From Fibrisoma montanum (lineage in GTDB: Bacteria; Bacteroidota; Bacteroidia; Cytophagales; Spirosomataceae), in the NCBI RefSeq assembly GCF_003583365.1, contig NZ_QXED01000001.1, positions 1-64,000 on the forward strand: a DNA stretch of 64,000 nucleotides, written 5' to 3'. Shown here one piece after another: positions 8,581 to 16,524 of the stretch (positions are counted from its first letter, which is position 1; every line of letters begins with the position of its first letter). The translations under genes and the position numbers were made by a program. The notes beneath the pieces are model-generated. The model saw only the letters and a program-made list of their open reading frames with translations, was not told where the DNA came from and ran no database searches.

Positions 8581-9237
8581 TCAGGCGAGGGCCAGCGTCA
8601 GCAGGTGCGTACTGTCGTTAGCCAGTTCAATAACGCACGCCTTCGTATCGTACTCATAGCGGAGCTTGTAGAGGCAGAGGTTACTGTGTTCAAACTGGTC
8701 CATGTTAGCCAGCGACCGTCCCGTCAGCCACGACAGCAGAATACGCATGGCCCGGCCGTGCATCGCTACGAGCACCGGCTCTTCGTCGGGCCGCGAGAGA
8801 ATGGTATCGATGGCGGGCTTCTGGCGGGTAGCCACCTCCTCAGGACTTTCCCCGCCGTCGGTTGTCAGGCTGGTTTGGCCGGCCGCCCAGCTTTCGATCA
8901 GGTTCCGGTAGTATTCGTTGTCGATGCTGTTGGGCACCTTACCTTCCATTACCCCCCAGCTGATTTCGTTCAACCCAGGCAGGATCTCGTAGGACAACCC
9001 GAGTTCAATGAATGGCTCTACCGTCTGATACGTCCGCTTGAGCGATGAGATATAGATCTTACTGAACGGGACGTGCTGATACGCCTGAAAAAACGCCATA
9101 GCCTGAGCGCGGCCCATGTCATTCAGATCCGAATCTACTCCGCTGCCCTGTACGATTCCCCGCCGATTATAATCCGTCTCGCCATGGCGAATCAGATATA
9201 TAGTTTTTTGTCGCAAGCCGTTAGCTTTGTCTTCCAT
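8581..9237 (-). CDS. Histidine phosphatase (phosphoglycerate mutase-like) protein
   Basis: 218 residues from the ATG at 9237; an upstream in-frame start would overlap the divergent gene. The catalytic RHGE motif is at residues 17-20 (His18 is the phospho-acceptor), followed by TDYNRRGIVQG and then ISSLKRTYQTVEP, LNEISWGVMEG, and the second His in VAMHGRAMRILLSWL. These place it in the branch of cofactor-dependent mutase-like phosphatases (CobC/GpmB type). The substrate cannot be told. A minus-strand TATTTTTG box at 9250-9257 would serve as its promoter and sits in the 37-bp gap before the divergent thioesterase. Confidence 0.9.
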   Translation of the reverse strand: MEDKANGLRQKTIYLIRHGETDYNRRGIVQGSGVDSDLNDMGRAQAMAFFQAYQHVPFSKIYISSLKRTYQTVEPFIELGLSYEILPGLNEISWGVMEGKVPNSIDNEYYRNLIESWAAGQTSLTTDGGESPEEVATRQKPAIDTILSRPDEEPVLVAMHGRAMRILLSWLTGRSLANMDQFEHSNLCLYKLRYEYDTKACVIELANDSTHLLTLALA

Positions 9238-9274
9238 AGAAATTGGGTGCAAAAATACGTAAAACCTCCTCATT

Positions 9275-9691
9275 ATGAAAGCAGGCTTCGAATTAGCTAA
9301 CCTTCAGTTCATTCACAACGACTCCATCGTCAAGCATTTGGGCATCGAGTTTACCGAAGCCGGTGAAGGCTATCTCATTGCCCGGATGCCGGTCGATAGC
9401 CGCACTCACCAGCCCTTTGGCATTCTGCACGGCGGGGCGTCGGTCGTGCTGGCCGAATCGCTGGGCAGCGTGGCTTCTTACATGATGCTGCCCGACCCGA
9501 CCAAACAACAGGCCGTTGGGCTGGAGATCAACGCCAACCACATCCGGGCCGTCCGCGAGGGCTGGGTCTACGGCCGCGTCACGCCGATTCATGTTGGTCG
9601 TACAACACACGTCTGGGACATCCGTATCACCGACGAACAAGCGCGTCTGGTCTGCGTCAGCCGGCTGACCATCGCCATCATTACGTCCTGA
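9275..9691 (+). CDS. Hotdog-fold acyl-CoA thioesterase (YdiI/EntH-like)
   Basis: 138 residues, the usual length for a single hotdog domain. The motif HGGASVVLAESLGS (His52, catalytic Glu61) matches the YdiI/MenI and EntH branch, in which the Glu acts as the base on aryl- or acyl-CoA. In menaquinone makers a protein of this type hydrolyses 1,4-dihydroxy-2-naphthoyl-CoA. The isochorismate synthase gene lies 5 kb downstream on the same strand, which is compatible with that role but does not prove it. The gene is divergent from the phosphatase and ends well before the hybrid regulator. Confidence 0.85.
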   Translation: MKAGFELANLQFIHNDSIVKHLGIEFTEAGEGYLIARMPVDSRTHQPFGILHGGASVVLAESLGSVASYMMLPDPTKQQAVGLEINANHIRAVREGWVYGRVTPIHVGRTTHVWDIRITDEQARLVCVSRLTIAIITS

Positions 9692-9800
9692 TTTACCAGC
9701 TTTTCGCCTGCTTTCCTGCCTTTATTCAGGACGTATCGCCTGCCGGTATAGCTGCGTTGGCCCGGCAATACGTAAGGTTTTTCCATTGCTGCGAATACGT

Positions 9801-9808
9801 TATATTTG
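9801..9808 (+). promoter_or_regulatory. -7 box of the hybrid two-component gene
   Basis: The bases read TATATTTG, matching TAnnTTTG, and lie about 125 bp upstream of the start of the hybrid regulator. The -33 region is only T-rich, so the call rests on the -7 box and its position. Confidence 0.45.
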
Positions 9809-9933
9809 TTAAATAATGGTACCTGCCGGGTAAGCTAACAGGAGAGATTGGGCTGGGTTTGGATGTATTCGGCACAGTAGGCAACCACGTTTCTTGCCAT
9901 GGTCGCAGGTATCTGCGTTCTAGCAATGACAGT

Positions 9934-12900
9934 ATGGCGTTTTTTTACCGATTCTATATTTTTTTAGTTTTTTTCACAGCATTCGTCACGACTGCGTTCA
10001 CCCAGCCGGCAAATGAGTCGTTCAGGCATCTGTCGGCGAAGGATGGACTATCGCACAATTCCATCAATTGCATTCTCCAGGACCGTGATGGGTTTCTCTG
10101 GTTTGGTACCAACGACGGTCTGGATAAGTACGATGGGCATACCTTTACGGTTTTCCAGCCGAACCCGGCCCAGCCGACGCACAGCTTTCAGGGCAATCAG
10201 GTAATGGGCCTGTGTGAGGACCGCAACGGACACATCTGGGCGGTCACCATGAATGGCGGTCTGCATGAACTCATCAAAGAAACCGGTCAGGTTATCCCTC
10301 ACCCGATTCATGTTGCCACCCATGCCAGCTGGTGGAATGCTCAGTGGTCGATCTGCATGGATCACGAGGGTCTTTTGTGGATCAGCACCTATGGAGGTTT
10401 AGCCCGCTACAACCCCACTACCCATCATTTCAGCTTGTTTCCATCACCCGAGACCGAGCTTCCGCTACGGTCGGTGTTTGAAGATCGGCAGCACCGGCTC
10501 TGGGTGGGTTCGCTCAGAGGCCTGTACGTATTTGACCGGAAAACGGCCCGCTATTCTCTTGTTCCTCTGAATCAACCCACTGATCATCAACCTTTTTTTG
10601 TTGCATTCTTCGCCGATCGGAACGATACGTTATGGCTGGGAACGGTCGGCGATGGCCTGTTCCGAATCAATTTGCGCGATCCGGCCCTCCGGCTGACTCC
10701 GTATAACCCGGGCGGGCAGATCAACCGGTATATTTTTCTGAACGGAATTCAACAAGACCGAAACGGCTACGTGCTGGTGGGCACAAACAACGGTCTGCAA
10801 CGCATCAACCCGAAAACCGATCAGGTAACTACGTGCCGGGCTGATCCGGAAAAGCAGGGCTGCCTCAGCAGTAACAACGCCCAGGCGGTCTTTCTGGATC
10901 GCAGTGGTACGCTGTGGGTCGGCACCGACAACGGCATCGACTGGCAATCGGCCACCCCAAAACAGTTTAATGCATTCCGGGTAACGCCGAATTCGGGCGA
11001 GGTGCATATGCTTGAGAACCGGGTCAATACCGTAATTCAGGATGATCAGGCCACTGTCTGGTTTTCGAATTTCAACAAGGTTCACCAGCTCGACCTCCGC
11101 CAGAATCGGCTCACCAGCCTTGATCCTAGTCGACTAGGAACGCGGGGAACGTATACAAACTACGTTTGCTCGCTGCTTCCCGATGGTCCATCGGGCGTAT
11201 GGCTGGGTACCTGGGACGCCCTTTACCGGTACGACAACCGCTCGGGCCGGCTTACAACCTACCCCTCGGAAATACCGGCTCAGTTCATTAGCCGCAGCCC
11301 GACGGGTCAGATCTGGTTCGGGGGCGAAGGCGGACTGGCTTCCTTTGATCCGCGTACCGAGCAGTTCACATTCTTTAAGTACCGGCCGGGCGACGTTCGG
11401 CTCCTCGACAAGTATGTGTATGGGATACTGGCCAGTCGGACGGGCGATGTGTGGGTCTCCATCAATGGGAAAGGCGTCAGTCGGCTTTCGCCCAAAACCG
11501 GCCGCTATCAGCACTACCTGGCCAGCCGCCGTCCCGGGCAGTTAAACGACAACGTCGTGCTGACCTTCTACGAAGATGCCAATCATATCATCTGGCTCGG
11601 CACCAACCAGGGGGGACTTAACCGATTTGATCCCAAAACCAACACGTTTTCCCAGTTTACAACCCAGGACGGCCTCCCCAGCAATAATATTGTCGGCATC
11701 GTCGGCGACAACGCCGGTCGGTTGTGGCTTAGCACAAACCGGGGTCTTTGCCGATTTGACCCACGTACGAAAGTCATTCGGAACTACGATGTCAACGACG
11801 GCCTGCCGAGCAACGATTTTTTACCCGGTGCCGTCTTCCGGAAAGGCAACGTACTGTATTTCGGCAGCCTGAATGGATTTGTTCATTTTGATCCGGCTGC
11901 CATACGGGATAATACCCAGCCGTTTCCCGTGCACATCACGGGTTTTAAGGTGCTGGATAAAACTGTGCCGGTTACCAGCCGACACATTGACCTGAATCAC
12001 GACGAAAATTTCCTTTCCTTCGAGTTTGTCGCCTTGACGTACGGGATGCCGGAACGCAATCAGTACACGTTCCGGCTGGAGAATGTTGATAAAAACTGGG
12101 TCAAAAGTGGTAATCGTCGATTCGCCAGCTACACAGACCTGCCCCCCGGCAATTATACCTTTCGGGTCAAAGCCGCGAACAGCGATGGCATCTGGAACCA
12201 GGAGGGCACCGCCCTGCAACTTACCATTCATCCGCCCTGGTGGGCCAGCTGGTGGGCATACGGCCTCTACGCGCTGCTGTTTGCAGGCGGTATCTTCGGG
12301 CTTGTTCGGGCGTATACCAATCGGCTGAAAGAGCGGCAGGAAATGGAACTGCAACGCCGGGAATCGGAGCAGCTGAAACAGATCGACGAACTGAAAACGC
12401 GCTTTTTTTCCAACATCACGCACGAACTGCGCACACCACTTTCACTGATCATAAGCCCGGTTGAGCAACTGGCCCAGAACACCACCGTACCCGAGCCGGT
12501 ACGTCGGCAGTTGACTGTTGTCGAACGCAACGCGCAGAAACTGCTACGGCTGATCAATCAGTTACTGGACTTATCCAAGCTGGAAGCCGGTCGTATGGAC
12601 CTTGATGAAGCCCGGGGCGACGTAGCGGGTTTTGTGGAGCAACTGATCGACTCGTTCCGCCCGGCGGTGGAACGGAAAGGCATTACGCTCACATTCATCA
12701 ACCGGTACCCCAATCGGAACGAAGCCCTGTTTGATGCCGATAAGTGGGAAAAAATCCTGTACAACCTGCTGTCGAACGCCTTTAAATTCACCTCAGCTCC
12801 CGGATTGATTCAGGTCGAACTCTGGGAATCGGCCGATCAGCAGGTAAGCATACGCGTGTCTGATACAGGCATTGGTATTCCAGCCCAGGCTCAGCCGCGC

Positions 12901-13944
12901 ATCTTTGAGCGCTTTTATCAGGTCGACGATTCCCGGACCCGCTCGTACGAGGGCACTGGTATTGGTTTGTCGCTGGTGAAGGAACTGATCGACATACTCG
13001 GAGGTACCATTCAGATGACGAGTCAGGACTCCCCAACCGCCGTCGACCGGGGAACAACGTTTACGCTGACGTTGCCCATCCGTCAGACCGAAGCAGAAAC
13101 GATTGACGCAACCTCCGTGAAAGCTGCCACCGACTTCATTAAGCCCGTTTCCTCCGACGCGCCGGTGCTCACTACGGCTGGTCTCGCCGACGAAACCGCT
13201 CCCCTGATTTTGATCGTTGAAGATAGCGACGATTTGCGCGAGTTCGTCGCCAACGAGCTAAGCCGTGATTACCGCGTGCTGACGGCCGCCAATGGCCGGG
13301 CAGGTTGGGAAATAGCCCGGCAGGAACTCCCCGATGTGATCATTACTGATCAGATGATGCCGGAGATGGACGGTCTGGCGCTGACCCGACAGTTAAAAAC
13401 TGATCCGACTACCAATCACATTGCGGTGGTGATGCTCACGGCCCGGGCTTCGCAGCAGAGCCGCCTTGACGGGCTGGAGCAGGGTGCCGATGATTATATG
13501 TCGAAACCGTTCAACCTCGACGAACTCCGACTCCGGCTGCGTAACCTCCTCGACCGGCAACGGAAACTACAGGAGCGCTACCAGCAGCAGCTCACCTCCG
13601 TCGACACTCCGCTGAAAGTGGACCAGATTGAGGATTCGTTCCTGAAAGAAATCTACCAGCACATTGAGGAACGGCTGGACGACTCTCAGCTAACCGTAGA
13701 AAACCTGGCGTTGATGAGTAGCATGAGCCGCCGGACGTTACACCGTAAGCTGACCGCCCTCACCAACCTATCCGCAAACGACATTATTCGCAATTACCGT
13801 CTGCGCCGGGCTACCGATTTTTTGCGGGCCGGACACAGTGTTTCCGATACCGCCTACCGGGTTGGTTTCGATAACCCAGCGTATTTCACGACCGTCTTCA
13901 AACAAGTCTACCAACGTACCCCGAGCGATTTTATAGGCAAGTAG
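9934..13944 (+). CDS. Hybrid two-component system (propeller sensor, kinase, receiver, AraC)
   Basis: 1336 residues. An N-terminal signal or membrane segment (residues about 3-24) is followed by two seven-bladed beta-propellers of Reg_prop repeats (DRDGFLWFGTNDGLDKYD, IWLGTNQGGLNRFD and others) to about residue 670. Next comes a Y_Y_Y immunoglobulin-like domain, one membrane helix (about 770-795), HisKA with His830 in ITHELRTPL, HATPase, a receiver with phospho-acceptor Asp1139 in ITDQMMPEMDG, and a C-terminal AraC HTH (RRTLHRKLTALT, AYRVGFDNPAYFTTVFKQVY). All catalytic positions look intact. HTCS proteins usually sense a glycan fragment in the periplasm and activate a utilisation locus. No susC/susD genes are nearby. 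The TGTCCC repeats just downstream may be its target. Confidence 0.95.
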   Translation: MAFFYRFYIFLVFFTAFVTTAFTQPANESFRHLSAKDGLSHNSINCILQDRDGFLWFGTNDGLDKYDGHTFTVFQPNPAQPTHSFQGNQVMGLCEDRNGHIWAVTMNGGLHELIKETGQVIPHPIHVATHASWWNAQWSICMDHEGLLWISTYGGLARYNPTTHHFSLFPSPETELPLRSVFEDRQHRLWVGSLRGLYVFDRKTARYSLVPLNQPTDHQPFFVAFFADRNDTLWLGTVGDGLFRINLRDPALRLTPYNPGGQINRYIFLNGIQQDRNGYVLVGTNNGLQRINPKTDQVTTCRADPEKQGCLSSNNAQAVFLDRSGTLWVGTDNGIDWQSATPKQFNAFRVTPNSGEVHMLENRVNTVIQDDQATVWFSNFNKVHQLDLRQNRLTSLDPSRLGTRGTYTNYVCSLLPDGPSGVWLGTWDALYRYDNRSGRLTTYPSEIPAQFISRSPTGQIWFGGEGGLASFDPRTEQFTFFKYRPGDVRLLDKYVYGILASRTGDVWVSINGKGVSRLSPKTGRYQHYLASRRPGQLNDNVVLTFYEDANHIIWLGTNQGGLNRFDPKTNTFSQFTTQDGLPSNNIVGIVGDNAGRLWLSTNRGLCRFDPRTKVIRNYDVNDGLPSNDFLPGAVFRKGNVLYFGSLNGFVHFDPAAIRDNTQPFPVHITGFKVLDKTVPVTSRHIDLNHDENFLSFEFVALTYGMPERNQYTFRLENVDKNWVKSGNRRFASYTDLPPGNYTFRVKAANSDGIWNQEGTALQLTIHPPWWASWWAYGLYALLFAGGIFGLVRAYTNRLKERQEMELQRRESEQLKQIDELKTRFFSNITHELRTPLSLIISPVEQLAQNTTVPEPVRRQLTVVERNAQKLLRLINQLLDLSKLEAGRMDLDEARGDVAGFVEQLIDSFRPAVERKGITLTFINRYPNRNEALFDADKWEKILYNLLSNAFKFTSAPGLIQVELWESADQQVSIRVSDTGIGIPAQAQPRIFERFYQVDDSRTRSYEGTGIGLSLVKELIDILGGTIQMTSQDSPTAVDRGTTFTLTLPIRQTEAETIDATSVKAATDFIKPVSSDAPVLTTAGLADETAPLILIVEDSDDLREFVANELSRDYRVLTAANGRAGWEIARQELPDVIITDQMMPEMDGLALTRQLKTDPTTNHIAVVMLTARASQQSRLDGLEQGADDYMSKPFNLDELRLRLRNLLDRQRKLQERYQQQLTSVDTPLKVDQIEDSFLKEIYQHIEERLDDSQLTVENLALMSSMSRRTLHRKLTALTNLSANDIIRNYRLRRATDFLRAGHSVSDTAYRVGFDNPAYFTTVFKQVYQRTPSDFIGK

Positions 13945-13983
13945 TCGACTAAAAACAAGATTCGGTGACCTTCTACTCAATAA

Positions 13984-14031
13984 TGTCCCTTTTTTTCGGC
14001 ACCCTGTCCCAAATTCAAAAGCCGCTGTCCC
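13984..14031 (+). promoter_or_regulatory. Three TGTCCC direct repeats at exact 21-bp period
   Basis: TGTCCC begins at 13984, 14005 and 14026, so the spacing is exactly 21 bp, two turns of the helix. The second and third copies extend to TGTCCCAAATTCAAAAG and TGTCCCAAAATTGAAAG. They lie 40 bp past the end of an AraC-type regulator gene and about 30 bp before a TATGTTTG box. AraC-family proteins commonly bind direct repeats spaced by about 21 bp, so this is a candidate operator for the hybrid regulator. Confidence 0.55.
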
Positions 14032-14062
14032 AAAATTGAAAGGCTGGGTCGGGCAATCCTCG

Positions 14063-14070
14063 TATGTTTG
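14063..14070 (+). promoter_or_regulatory. -7 box downstream of the TGTCCC repeats
   Basis: The bases read TATGTTTG, a full match to TAnnTTTG. A TTG lies at 14036-14038, 24 bp upstream, longer than the usual 19 bp, as expected for a promoter that needs an activator. Transcription would run toward isochorismate synthase. Confidence 0.5.
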
Positions 14071-14393
14071 ATGCACTTCCACACCAGGGTTCAACCTGTC
14101 CTCTAAACTTTGGGAAAGTTAGCCCAGTCCGTTACGAATCGTGCTGACTGGGCTTACCACCCAACCACACAGACCCCGGTCTGTTCGTGCGCTCTTCTGA
14201 CCAATTCTATCCAGCACCCAACCTCGGTTCCGACTCTGCTGCTTACGGTCGTAGGCAGCAGAGCTTCGGAGCTGACAAGCGTGAGCGCATCCTGAACAGA
14301 CGTTCCGATTGGATTTCATCCTTATCTTTCGCACAAATTTTCCAGACAAATTGTTATCCTCATAGCCGACCTTCACCGGGCCGGTCGTTGGCT
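14071..14393 (+). other. Long structured leader between regulator and isochorismate synthase
   Basis: There is no convincing gene in this stretch. It contains several stem-loops: CTAAACTTT/AAAGTTAG near 14103-14122, AGCCCAGTC/GACTGGGCT near 14121-14155, and CTCTGCTGC (14234-14242) with GCAGCAGAG (14255-14263). A second weak box, TATCTTTC, lies at 14323-14330. It is either a long 5' leader of the downstream gene or a separate small transcript. Confidence 0.4.
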
Positions 14394-15671
14394 ATGCAAT
14401 CTGACTTATCAACGATAACCGTAACCGCTCCGCATACCGTCGCTGAACCCACGGCGACCCACTTCTGGGAATCAGCCCGGCAACTGGGCTGCCCGGCGGC
14501 TTTGTGGCGGCTGCCGAATCAGCAGGACAAGCACCTGATCATTCACCTGACCGACGTACTGCCCCGGGTTTCGGCCGACCTTGAAGAACTGCCGGCCGGT
14601 TTTGCCGTCAGTCCGTTTGACAACCTCGACAATGGTCCCGATAATCCGGCCCGAACGCTCTTTCTGCGGGCCGACGTTCACGTAGTATTCTCGGAGGGTA
14701 CGATAACACACCTCAATTACGCAGCCGGAAACAAGGCTGAAGCGCTGCGGCAGTCGGTCGCTGAGCAGGCCAACCGTCCGCGCAAACCGCGACCCACACG
14801 GATAGCCGGTAAGACTATTGCCGATGGCGACGCGCAGCAGCTGTACGAACAGAACGTAGCTGAAGCAGTGGCCGAGATGCAGCAGGAGCACTTTCGAAAA
14901 GTCGTACTGTCGCGGACCAAGCGGGTTGAGTTTGATCATACTCCGGATGTGGTTGCCCTATTCGACAAACTGTGCCTGGCTTATCCGACGGCTTTCGTAT
15001 CGGCGGTCTTTTTGCCCGAGCGGGGGCAGGTCTGGATCAGCGCTACTCCTGAGCGGCTGGTCAGTGTCGACGACAAGGGCGTATTCCGAACCGTATCGCT
15101 GGCCGGAACCCAGTCGGCGTTCGATGCAGCCGGGCAGCCCAAGCGCCCGTCGGAAGCGATGTGGTCGCAGAAAGAAATTGAAGAACAGGCGCTTGTTAGC
15201 CGTTACATCATTGAATGCTTTAAGAAGATTCGGCTACGTGAATACCTGGAAGAAGGCCCCAAGACGATTGTGGCCGGGAACCTCATGCACCTGGGCACCC
15301 GGTTTACGGTGGATACGCAGGCCGTTCGGTACCCACAGCTTGGTACCGTAATGCTCCGGCTGCTTCACCCCACGTCGGCGGTGTGTGGTATGCCCCGCGA
15401 CGTGGCCTATGACTTCATCCGGACCCATGAGCCGCATGACCGCGAACTTTACAGCGGTTTTCTGGGGCCGGTTAACGTAACCACTGAACATAGCGGCCCG
15501 GAGAGTCACCTGTTTGTTCACATCCGCTGCCTTAAGCTGGAGGGTAACGTAGCAACCTTATACGCCGGTGCCGGCCTGACCGAGGATTCGGTTCCTGAAC
15601 GGGAATGGCAGGAAACCGAAATGAAATGCCAGACTCTCCTGAACGTGCTGGCTACCCAAAAAGACTCGTAA
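14394..15671 (+). CDS. menF: Isochorismate synthase
   Basis: 425 residues from the ATG at 14394; an upstream in-frame reading runs through the structured leader and was rejected. The chorismate-binding domain occupies the C-terminal two-thirds, with KVVLSRTKRVEF, ISATPERLVSVDDKG, SLAGTQSAF, and the closing ELYSGFLGPVN and YAGAGLTEDSVPEREW blocks typical of MenF/EntC/anthranilate synthase enzymes. Lack of a glutamine amidotransferase partner and the overall pattern favour isochorismate synthase, the first step of menaquinone synthesis. The other men genes are not in the window, so a siderophore-type EntC role cannot be excluded, but menaquinone is the usual quinone in this group. Confidence 0.87.
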   Translation: MQSDLSTITVTAPHTVAEPTATHFWESARQLGCPAALWRLPNQQDKHLIIHLTDVLPRVSADLEELPAGFAVSPFDNLDNGPDNPARTLFLRADVHVVFSEGTITHLNYAAGNKAEALRQSVAEQANRPRKPRPTRIAGKTIADGDAQQLYEQNVAEAVAEMQQEHFRKVVLSRTKRVEFDHTPDVVALFDKLCLAYPTAFVSAVFLPERGQVWISATPERLVSVDDKGVFRTVSLAGTQSAFDAAGQPKRPSEAMWSQKEIEEQALVSRYIIECFKKIRLREYLEEGPKTIVAGNLMHLGTRFTVDTQAVRYPQLGTVMLRLLHPTSAVCGMPRDVAYDFIRTHEPHDRELYSGFLGPVNVTTEHSGPESHLFVHIRCLKLEGNVATLYAGAGLTEDSVPEREWQETEMKCQTLLNVLATQKDS

Positions 15672-15819
15672 TATTGACTCCGAGCAGCCTTTGCGTATGA
15701 TCCCAATCCGGCCTGGCGCACCGCTCCGAATGGGGCTTTCGTTGCTACGGTCCGAAGACAGCTTAAGCAGCATCGCCCCCCTTCATCAAGTTTAAATAAG
15801 CAGTATCAGAACAAAATAA

Positions 15820-15867
15820 CAGCCGGTCGGCCCGCACTATCGCTGGATAGTGCGGGCCGACCGGCTG
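15820..15867 (-). terminator. 22-bp perfect hairpin terminator
   Basis: Bases 15820-15841 and 15846-15867 are exact inverse complements with a 4-base loop. On the minus strand the stem is followed by a T-rich run (GTTATTTTG). It lies 8 bp past the stop of the small acidic gene at 15876-16061. It could also terminate rightward transcripts from isochorismate synthase, but without a T-run on that side. Confidence 0.75.
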
Positions 15868-15875
15868 TGCAGCGT

Positions 15876-16061
15876 TTACTGGTTGTCAAAATCGGCTCCT
15901 TCGGCCGGGTTTTCGGTTGCCCGTGAACCTTCTTCGGTTGTCCGATCGCCCTGGGCACTGGCGGCCGACGACTGTGTTTCGCTATCGGGCGCGGTGCCTG
16001 CGTTATCACCTTTCGATGAATAAGACTCTTCCTGTTCCTGCGTTGTTTCAGCTGGCGTCAT
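15876..16061 (-). CDS. Small acidic, Ser/Thr/Glu-rich disordered protein
   Basis: 61 residues made almost entirely of Glu, Asp, Ser, Thr, Ala, Gly, Gln and Asn, with no hydrophobic core, signal peptide or cysteine. It should be intrinsically disordered. It starts 20 bp after the stop of the Asp-rich gene and is followed by a strong terminator, which supports a real two-gene unit. I recognise no family. Similar low-complexity acidic proteins can be stress or hydration proteins, but this is only analogy. Confidence 0.55.
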   Translation of the reverse strand: MTPAETTQEQEESYSSKGDNAGTAPDSETQSSAASAQGDRTTEEGSRATENPAEGADFDNQ

Positions 16062-16081
16062 TTCGTAAGGGGTTGAAGTGA

Positions 16082-16342
16082 TTAATAGTACGAACGGAGC
16101 GTTGTACCATCGTCGTCCAGATCATCATCTACGTCATCGTCGAGATCTTCGTCCAGATCGTCATCATCGAGATCGTCTTCGTCCAGATCATCTTCACTGA
16201 TGTCGTCTAAATCATCTTCGCCGTAGCCGCTGGTTGCGCCGGAGCCGGTATCGTCATAATCGGCCCCTTCCCGATCCGGGGTTAACATCAACACATCGTC
16301 AAGTACATCCACGTCGTGGTTTAGATTCGCTGGGTGCAACAT
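16082..16342 (-). CDS. Asp-rich low-complexity protein (86 aa)
   Basis: 86 residues. After an ordinary N-terminus of about 35 residues the protein is a run of DDLD, EDDL and DEDL units, with a very low predicted pI, and ends in GTTLRSYY. There is no membrane segment or signal peptide. The repeat at DNA level is imperfect (gatcat, gatctt, gtccag units), so it has expanded by short-unit duplication. Such runs can bind Ca2+ or basic partners; the function here is unknown. It is transcribed with the acidic small gene downstream and divergently from the GH130 gene. Confidence 0.6.
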   Translation of the reverse strand: MLHPANLNHDVDVLDDVLMLTPDREGADYDDTGSGATSGYGEDDLDDISEDDLDEDDLDDDDLDEDLDDDVDDDLDDDGTTLRSYY

Positions 16343-16524
16343 AACTGAGAAAAATTTGATGGTTCGCCTAGAAAATTACAACACTTAACCCAACCTACCG
16401 ACGAAGGTTTGAGCCCTTGAAAAAATATTTGATTGAATGGCCCGGACGGAGTTGGCCGTTGTCGGTTTACTGAATACCGCTTTCAGAAATGTTAGTACGG
16501 TGCATAAACCGTAAGCCAATCCGT

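Noticed and set aside
9275-15671. Thioesterase and isochorismate synthase as a menaquinone operon
   Set aside because: They are separated by a 4-kb regulator gene and terminators or leaders; shared pathway is possible but co-transcription is not supported.
16082-16342. Repeated gatcat/gatctt units as a CRISPR or tandem repeat array
   Set aside because: The repeats are imperfect, in-frame coding for Asp-rich sequence, with no spacer structure.
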